From Sarcophilus harrisii (Eukaryota > Chordata > Mammalia > Dasyuromorphia > Dasyuridae), in contig NC_045431.1 of the NCBI RefSeq assembly GCF_902635505.1, positions 23,653,001 through 23,717,000 of the forward strand: 64,000 nucleotides of DNA, in the 5' to 3' direction. Below are positions 57,788 to 64,000 of this stretch, one piece after another; the stretch's first letter is position 1, and every line of letters begins with the position of its first letter. Below the pieces are notes generated by a model. The model ran no database searches. It was not told the DNA's origin and saw nothing but the letters and a program-made list of their open reading frames with translations. The translations under genes and the position numbers were made by a program.

Positions 57788-57833
57788 GAGAGAGAGACAG
57801 AAAAAGAGAGAGAGAGAGAGAAAGAAAGAATAG
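57747..57833. repeat. (TG)n-(GA)n compound microsatellite
   Basis: About 18 TG units followed by about 40 bases of GA/GAAA repeats. Confidence 0.95.
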
Positions 57834-57837
57834 ATTC

Positions 57838-57950
57838 AGTATTTAAGAAATGCTTCCTATGTGCCAAGCACTATGCTAAGAGCTTGGAATACAAACTCAA
57901 GCAAACATGGGCAATATATTCAAGAAGCTTATAAACCAATAGGCCAGTTA
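57838..57950 (-). mobile_element. L2 LINE 3' end, minus strand
   Basis: Well-kept: 'aatgcttcctatgtgccaag', 'cactatgctaagagcttgga'. It starts directly after the GA repeat. Confidence 0.8.
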
Positions 57951-57954
57951 CAAT

Positions 57955-58145
57955 GGTCTTGTGATGGAGAGACCCATCTGTACCCAGAGAGAACACTGTG
58001 GCAGCTCAGTATGGATTATAACAGAGTATTTTCACATTTTTTGTCATTGTTTGCTTCATTTTGTTTTCTCTCATTTTTTTTTCCTTTTTGATCTCATTTT
58101 TTCTTAATAAATGTGGAAATATGTATAATACAAAATATGTACAAA
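57955..58145 (+). mobile_element. L1 LINE 3' UTR end
   Basis: Sense L1 3' UTR: 'ccatctgtacccagagagaa', 'gcttcattttgttttctctc' and 'ttaataaatgtggaaatatg'. It matches, on the other strand, the 3' UTR seen at 60780-61060. Confidence 0.7.
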
Positions 58146-58529
58146 ATATCTATAAAATAGAAAGGAGAAGTGAAAGTGGAGAAGAAAATAATTGCACTAA
58201 GTCAAGCAGCTGATAGAAAGATTAATGTTCAGGAGGGTAAGATAAACAGGGAGTCAGTTGAGCAGTAAGTTTAGAGTCAATGGAGAAATTGGGATCCTAT
58301 CTAGTGACTCATTGATCATGGAGTAAACATACCTCAAGGGAAACTTAGTTCCTTTAAGAAAACCATATAGTGCTTGATTTTTATTTTTATTATAATCCTT
58401 GTTGCCCCTTTTTTGGAAATCTTCCAATTTGTTAAAGTATCAATCTTTATAATGAAACATATATCCCATATATATTCTGTCAAGGGCATACATAGTCTTT
58501 CTTCTGACTTCTACCATGGATGACTTTCT
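58146..58529. other. Unassigned sequence
   Basis: No repeat or gene recognised. Confidence 0.4.
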
Positions 58530-58680
58530 ATGTTAAACACTTGCTATGTAGGAAATACTGTATTTGTTTGAGATTATACAAAGATAATTAAGGAAAAGTC
58601 CTTGTTCTCCCAGAGCTTAAATATAATATGTTAGGTAGGATATAATATATGTGCAGTACACATACACAGCTCATGATGGC
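58530..58680 (-). mobile_element. L2 LINE 3' end, minus strand
   Basis: Reads 'aaacacttgctatgtaggaa', 'gagattatacaaagataatt' and 'cttgttctcccagagcttaa'. Confidence 0.65.
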
Positions 58681-59029
58681 ACTCATTCTTTCACTTCTGA
58701 AAAGCTATCTTCCTTCCTGCTCTTTATCAATTTACATTAAGTGGCTTTTAAGTTTTTATCCCATGACCTTTTCTAGTTTTCTTGGAAGAACTGGTAGATA
58801 TTCTCTCAACAGGCAGAGATGGGGTCAGGAAACATTCTAAGAAAAGAGGACAATGTGAACAAAGGAATAAAGAATAGAAAACATTGAACATCTAAAAGAA
58901 TGGAGAATAATCACATTTGAATGGACAGCATGGATTTTGATCTAGTGACACTGATCTCCTAGCTGTTTCATGAACAAAATACTCCATTTCTAGGTAATGG
59001 TCGTTTTCTTTGGCTATCCATCAGTTTGG
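58681..59029. other. Unassigned sequence
   Basis: No repeat or gene recognised. Confidence 0.4.
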
Positions 59030-60135
59030 AAGTTTCTTTCTCTAAGGCTCAACTAAATCTCTGTCTTCTAAAGAAGCCTTCCTCAATGTCTCTTAATTCC
59101 AGTGTCTTTCCTCTGTTAATTATTTCCTATTTATTCTCCATATAGCTTCCTCTGTACATACTAGTTTATTTGTTGCTTCTCCCATTAGATTATAAGCTCC
59201 TTGAAGGATGGAATTATCTTTTACCTCTCTTTGTATCTCCAGCACTCAGCACAGTAGCTGGCACACAGTTTGAGAAGGATCCTTATCCTGCCAGTTGATC
59301 TTTAGAATCTTCCTAAGACAATTTAAATGGAAGCCGTTCACAGTTTCCTGTCATGGTGCTGGTAGACTATCCAGATTTCACACACATACAACAATAAGGT
59401 CAGCACAATCAGCACAAACAAAGGAGATCAGCTCTGTCGCTCTCTAACCTCTCCTCTCCCACACTTCCCTTCGGAGCCTCCCAAACACTGAGCAATGCAT
59501 GTGTCAGTCTCATTATCAATGTACACCTCCCTGGAAAGTACACTGCCAAGCCAAGAGAACTTATCCACAGCATCCAAAACTTTACTATTTGCTGTAATTG
59601 ATTGTTCCACATATGGATGGTCTGGTACTGGCTGAGGGAGGACCTATATTTTCTTGGTTTAATTTTTAGGTCAAAATTAGCATAAGCAGCAGGGACTTGT
59701 TCCATATTTTGATGTATCTCAGGGCAGGTGCTCACAAGATAGTCAGAAAAAAGTGATTCAAGGATACTCTTAAGGTCTCTTAAGAACTTTAGAACTTAAG
59801 AAAGGCATTTTGGAGATGCTGGCACAAGACCACCCAGTATGGCATGCCCTCATCAGAGAAGATGCTGTGCTCTATGAACAAAGAAGAATTTGGTCATCTC
59901 AGAAGAAATGAGAAATGAGTAATTTTAGAGAGTCCATCCCAAATATTTATAAGGACTATTTGTGACTGACCTATGACAGAGCATCCCTAATTTGTATTGG
60001 TCTGATGGGCCACAATTGAACACATCATAAGTTGACTCTAATATAGTGCTGTCATTTTAGTCCTCTTAAAGAATGAAAAACAACAACCAATGGCTCATTG
60101 CAACAGCTTAATAAATATTGTTGGTTGATTGAATG
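59030..60135 (+). mobile_element. L2 LINE 3' end, split by an RTE insertion
   Basis: Left piece 59030-59270: 'aagaagccttcctcaatgtc', 'cattagattataagctcctt', 'ctccagcactcagcacagta' and 'gctggcacacagt'. Right piece 60091-60135: 'tggctcattgcaacagctta', 'ataaatattgttggttgatt'. Both pieces cover the same 'tggcacatagt' part of the consensus, so that part is the likely duplicated target site. Confidence 0.8.
59272..60090 (+). mobile_element. RTE-clade LINE fragment with 5' inversion
   Basis: The 3' part (about 59755-60090) is on plus. It starts at a frame reading FKDTLKVS, continues through 'tggcacaagaccacccagta' and 'ttgtattggtctgatgggcc', and ends in 'ttagtcctcttaaagaatga' plus 'caacaacca', a known RTE end. 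The 5' part (59272-59752) is inverted. On minus it reads VLDAVDKFSWLGSVLSREVY and IDNETDTCIAQ, then NGFHLNCLRKILKINWQDK, the C-terminal reverse-transcriptase segment of RTE elements. In element order WQDK should be followed, after roughly 40 residues, by FKDTLK, so a short piece was lost at the joint. The arrangement is that expected from twin priming. Frames are broken; the element is inactive. The minus open frames 59409-59735 and 59428-59610 belong to it. Confidence 0.85.
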
Positions 60136-60259
60136 ACATAGATAAAAGTGTAGGGTAATAGTATGAGGTATGATGTGTAAAAGTACAGTAATTTCAGATT
60201 ATGAAGGAATAACATGATTTCCAAATGTAGAAAGTGTCATGTAGGCATAAAATAACTAG

Positions 60260-60620
60260 ACAGCCAATAAATATGTAATAAGCATCTATTACCTTTCAGG
60301 CAGTATGCAAAATGGCAGATTTTTTTTTTAAGTTACAAAAGAGAATATTGTCTCAAGTACTTCACAATCTAATAGGGGAGAAAACAAAAATACAAATAAC
60401 TTTGTACAAACAAGTTCTCTACTAGATAAATTGAAAGAGAGATTTAAAAGGAGTTGGGCATAGCTTCCTGTAGAAGGAAGAAATTTAGATATAATTTGAA
60501 AAAAGCCAAAGGGGCTGAGATGAAGAAGGAAAGTATCAGTACAGGTCAAGACAACAGGTGGTAAAAATGTCTGCAGATGGAATGTCTTATGGGTGTAACA
60601 GAAAGGAGTTAAGTGTCACA
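60260..60620 (-). mobile_element. L2 LINE 3' region, minus strand
   Basis: Reads 'taataagcatctattacctt', 'cttcacaatctaatagggga', 'actttgtacaaacaagttct' and 'gcttcctgtagaaggaagaa', antisense L2. Confidence 0.75.
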
Positions 60621-60779
60621 ATATTAAAATGTATTATTTACTCCAAAGTACTATTTCCTCTAAAACTCTGTGATCAGCATTAAGCTTTGATAACAATTAT
60701 AATTATTTGCTCCCCTAAAGTCTTACTTCCAAATGTTATTGCGGCTTGATGATAAATTGGGATTATTCTTAAATGATAT
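60621..60779. other. Unassigned sequence
   Basis: Short gap, nothing recognised. Confidence 0.4.
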
Positions 60780-61655
60780 TTAATTTTTTCCAATTACATG
60801 TAAAGACAGTTTTTAATATTCATTTTATTTTAATTTTGAGTTCCAAATTTCCTCCCTTCCTCCTGCCTCTCCCCTCTCTCAGAGCAATTAAATATAGGCT
60901 TAATATTTTGGAACAAGTATTTCCAATATTAGTCCCATTATTAAAGAAGTCATACACAAATTTAAAAAAAATTAAATGAAAAAAATGAAAACAGTATTCT
61001 TTGATCTGCATTCAGAATCCATCCACTACTTCTTTGAGGGTGAATAAATTTTTTCATCATAAATCCTTTCTAATTGTCTCATATCACTGTATTGCCGAGA
61101 ACAGCTAAGTCATTCACAGTTGATCATCTTGATTATCATGATGTTATATAGCTGTATTTGCTAATATTGCTGTTACTGTGTACAATAAACTCCTAATTTT
61201 GCTCACTTTATCCTGCATTAGTTTGTATAAATTTTTATGAGGATCATTTATTATATTGTCTTAGATACCTAATCTATTCCACTACAGCATCACTCGATTT
61301 CTCAGCCAATACCAGATAGTTTAGATGATTACCACTTTATTATGCAGTTTGAGATCTGTTTTAACTAAGCTATCTTCTCATTTTTTCTCTTGGTATTCTT
61401 TACCTTTTGTTCTTTTGGATGAATATATATTTTTTTCTACTTCCATAAAAGCTGGTAGACGATATTCACTGAATAAGAAAATTAGTTTTGGTAGATCTGT
61501 CATTTTTATTATATTGTGTGAGCCCAGGTTCTTAAAGATTTCTAGGAACACATACCCTTTACTGGTATCTCCCTTATACTTATGGACAAACTTACCAGAT
61601 AATATTTCATTTTGTTTGTTCCCACTACGACTTGAATATAGCAATGTGAATTAGT
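60780..61655 (-). mobile_element. L1 LINE, 3' UTR plus ORF2 piece, internally deleted, minus strand
   Basis: Antisense L1 3' UTR from its very end: 'ttttttccaattacatgtaa', 'agttccaaatttcctccctt', 'ttctttgatctgcattcaga', 'cagttgatcatcttgattat' and 'tgctgttactgtgtacaata'. At about 61245 it jumps to a more upstream ORF2 region: 'cctaatctattccactacag', 'ctcagccaataccagatagt' and 'ttatgcagtttgagatctgt'. The sequence between, of the order of 1 kb in a full L1, is missing. Open frames 61325-61654 and 61378-61644 are remnants. Confidence 0.8.
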
Positions 61656-61854
61656 GGAAGAAATACTCCCATAGATGAAATCATAGACTTTTTATGTTAC
61701 TAAAATTCTTATTAATTAAAAGGTTATTAAAAACTACAGGTTCATACTGTTGAAAAGTGATTTGTATTTATATAAGTAACTATATTTAAGTCTTAAGTCT
61801 GAAACAATGCTACTTATGTTTATAATACATATGCAAATACCTTGAATTCAATTA

Positions 61855-62590
61855 AACAAATATTTTTTAAACACTTTCAAAATCTCCATATGTCTGGTGC
61901 CTAGATCCGTGCTTTGAACATGAGATGAAATTAATAAATAAATTTTCAGCATATCATATTCCTTATTTGAAATGTCTTGTAATGTTGAAGTTACCCAGTA
62001 TCCTTAGTGTTGCCTAGGTTCATGTTTTCATATTCATTCGTGATTCTTTCCTCCCTCACCCCCACATTCAACTTGCTACCGTCTTGTTGGTTCTATTTCC
62101 TTAATAACTCCATATATATTTTCTTCTCTCCACATACACAGGTCTATGGTTTGAGCCTTTATCATTAAGCACCTATAATATTGCAACGGTCTCCTAAATG
62201 GGCTAGGGCATTCAACCATCCTCCACACAGATATCTTAGATATTCCTAAAACACTGGTCTAACAATGTCACTGCCTTATCTTAATTCACTTGTCCAGACA
62301 ATCTCATGTTGCCTTCTTGATCCAATGAGAGAGATTTCTCTACCTTATACAGGGATCACAGTATTGATACCTCTATAAGTTAGATATCTCATTAACAACT
62401 ACTGATTACATTCTGGGTTTTAGTGATTATATCAACTTAGGAGGGAGAAATCCCTTCTCTTAATAATTTTAATTAATAAATCAATCAAAATTTTTTTAAG
62501 TATGTAATTTATAGCAGGTTCTGGTAGATCCTGTGGATATAAAAGTGAAGTATTTCCTACCTTCAATAAGCTCAATTGTATTAGAAAAAA
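61855..62590. mobile_element. Three L2 pieces: (-), (+), (-)
   Basis: 61855-61960 reverse L2 tail ('atgtctggtgcctagatccg'). 62170-62340 sense L2 ('aatattgcaacggtctccta', 'attcctaaaacactggtcta'). 62470-62590 reverse L2 tail ('taccttcaataagctcaatt'). Confidence 0.55.
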
Positions 62591-63389
62591 AAATTTGTCT
62601 ATAGTTCTATTTTTTCATCCTATTATATGTTTTTGTAAACACTGCCACCATTTTCCTACTCACTTGAACTCAACTCCTTGCTGACATGTGAGATTTAGCT
62701 TGTAATTCAAAAGTATCTTTTCATATGTAGGAATCTAATGCTTTTATTTCACTAAAACTATTTCAATTGCATGTGGTTAAGCAGCCATTTCAGTGGGATT
62801 AATTTTAAAATGTGTTGCTCACTAGTAATAGAACTCAAGCAAAAATCCCAATTGAGAAATTATCAAAAACAATTCTGAATATACTGTAAGACCCAGGCTA
62901 TGGAGGATGCCATTTTAGAGCCCACACAAAACAGCATCCAGATTTCCTGACTTTAAACTGAAACCCTCATTGAGAATTAAATGCTTCAAGGGAGATTTTA
63001 AAGAAGCATATCTAAGAGCCCTCTGAAGCTATGATCAAATCTAAGGGATTACTGAGGCAATATGAAATTTGGCAGGCAGGGTTGTACTTATTTTTTTTTT
63101 TCTTGTTGTATGTGTCACAGGGACCCCTTCATCTTATTTTTCTCTCAGAATACAGCACCTGTGCTGTGGTCTGAATTTCAGTATCCGCACAAGCTTCTGT
63201 ATCTTCCCTACAATGTGACAAGGATCCTTAATAGTATTTGTAAGAAATGATGAGCTTTAAGGATCATGTGTCTATAGTAAAAATTTACTAGAAAAAATTT
63301 ACTAATACTAGAAAATAAGCATTCCAGACTTTAATATTTAAGATCACAGATTAAAAATATCTCAAAAGCTTCAAAGTCCTTGTAAGAAT
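62591..63389. other. Unique sequence, candidate conserved non-coding DNA
   Basis: 62690-62850 contains 'gcagccatttcagtgggatt' then 'aattttaaaatgtgttgctc', with no repeat signature. The open frame 63062-63250 has no domain. Confidence 0.35.
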
Positions 63390-63440
63390 CACACACACAC
63401 ATATATATATATATAATCATGTATATATAAAAATATATGG
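63390..63440. repeat. (CA)n-(TA)n simple repeat
   Basis: Short CA then TA arrays. Confidence 0.85.
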
Positions 63441-64000
63441 AATATTATTTGAGTTTTTCTTCATGTTTAGCAAAAGAGAAAAAATTAGAGTGCAATGAAA
63501 GTGATTTTCTTTGTGTATTTTTTTAAACTTTCAAGTTAATTGTGATGGACTTTAGTAACCTCTGAAAGGTTTCACTGATGCCTCACAGGCACTTCAATCC
63601 TACAATTGGGGCAAAAAGAAAGTGTCGATCTTAGGAATCAGAGAAGTGGTACCAGGTGAGGCTGAGAAACATCAATTCAAAATGAGCAGGAAACTTGAGG
63701 ATTTTAAACAGCTTGCAAAGCAAGTAAAAATCTTCCATGAAGGATTTCTGTAAGTTCTTGAAATATGGAGAACTCTCATAACTCACACACACAAAAAATT
63801 CAAAACACTCATTCTTCACAAAGAATTCAAATCTCACAAAATATTAATTTGAAGAAAGCTTCCAGAAAAAAAAGTACAAGAAATTTTTTTTGTAATTTTG
63901 GAGATTATTTCAATATAATATTAAAAATATATATATTTGTTATAAAGGAGACATAATTTTTATTCAGCATAAACATTACAACTTTTTTCAGTGTAATTGA
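63441..64000. other. Unassigned AT-rich sequence
   Basis: No repeat or gene recognised; opposite-strand open frames near 63631-63956 are AT-rich and domain-free. Confidence 0.4.

Noticed and set aside
59409-59735. 108-codon minus frame taken at first for a host gene
   Set aside because: Parallel frames contain the RTE motif VDKFSWLGSVLS; the whole stretch is an inverted RTE fragment.
1-64000. CRISPR array, operon, phage or bacterial features
   Set aside because: No spaced direct repeats of CRISPR type, no dense gene arrangement, and repeat families that are clearly mammalian.
1-64000. tRNA, U6, 7SK, 5S or other small RNA genes
   Set aside because: No cloverleaf or known small-RNA start sequence was seen; tRNA-like segments present are heads of SINEs.

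Overview
This window looks like non-coding DNA from a marsupial chromosome. The evidence is the repeat content. There are several copies of a tRNA-headed SINE of the MON1/WSINE type, at about 7.5, 17.0, 27.9, 31.3, 38.0 and 54.0 kb. There are L1 3' ends of the kind common in opossum and Australian marsupial genomes, abundant old L2 and MIR, an RTE-clade LINE fragment, and a hAT miniature element with OC1-like (OposCharlie) ends. Base composition is AT-rich. All family names come from remembered consensus sequences, because no search could be run. The species cannot be fixed. OC1-type elements are known from American opossums and from dasyurids, so either lineage is possible.

I find no functional protein-coding gene, tRNA, rRNA or snRNA. 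Every open reading frame of 60 codons or more lies in repeats, in low-complexity tracts, or in AT-rich DNA with no recognisable domain. The only host-gene sequence is a decayed, intron-less piece of EIF3C (translation initiation factor 3 subunit C) on the minus strand at about 34.5-35.6 kb, a processed pseudogene.

Layout. 0-9.9 kb: sparse MIR/L2/SINE relics and a 480 bp purine tract. 9.9-13.1 kb: a cluster of three solo-LTR-like fossils, a well-preserved hAT MITE and an L1 3' end. 13-22 kb: MIR/L2/SINE relics and quiet unique sequence. 21.9-24 kb: a 345 bp pyrimidine tract, then L2 with an opposite-strand L2 inside it. 24-28.5 kb: mostly unique DNA with TG microsatellites, one split by a SINE. 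28.8-30.6 kb: the longest L2 copy. 31-38 kb: SINE/MIR cluster, the EIF3C pseudogene abutting an L1 end, and an L2. 38-57 kb: three copies of a second hAT-like MITE, two L1 fragments, L2/MIR, and quiet blocks that are candidate conserved non-coding elements. 57-62.6 kb: L1 3' ends and L2 pieces, including an L2 split by an RTE that carries a 5' inversion. 62.6-64 kb: unique AT-rich sequence.

The window therefore reads as a gene desert or a long intron. It records layered retrotransposition: ancient L2/MIR, then L1, SINE, RTE and LTR insertions, then a DNA-transposon burst. I found no novel gene system. The best structures are the twin-primed RTE nested in L2 (59.26-60.13 kb), the EIF3C pseudogene with its L1 junction (34.5-35.8 kb), and the OC1-like MITE beside a solo LTR (9.97-10.88 kb).
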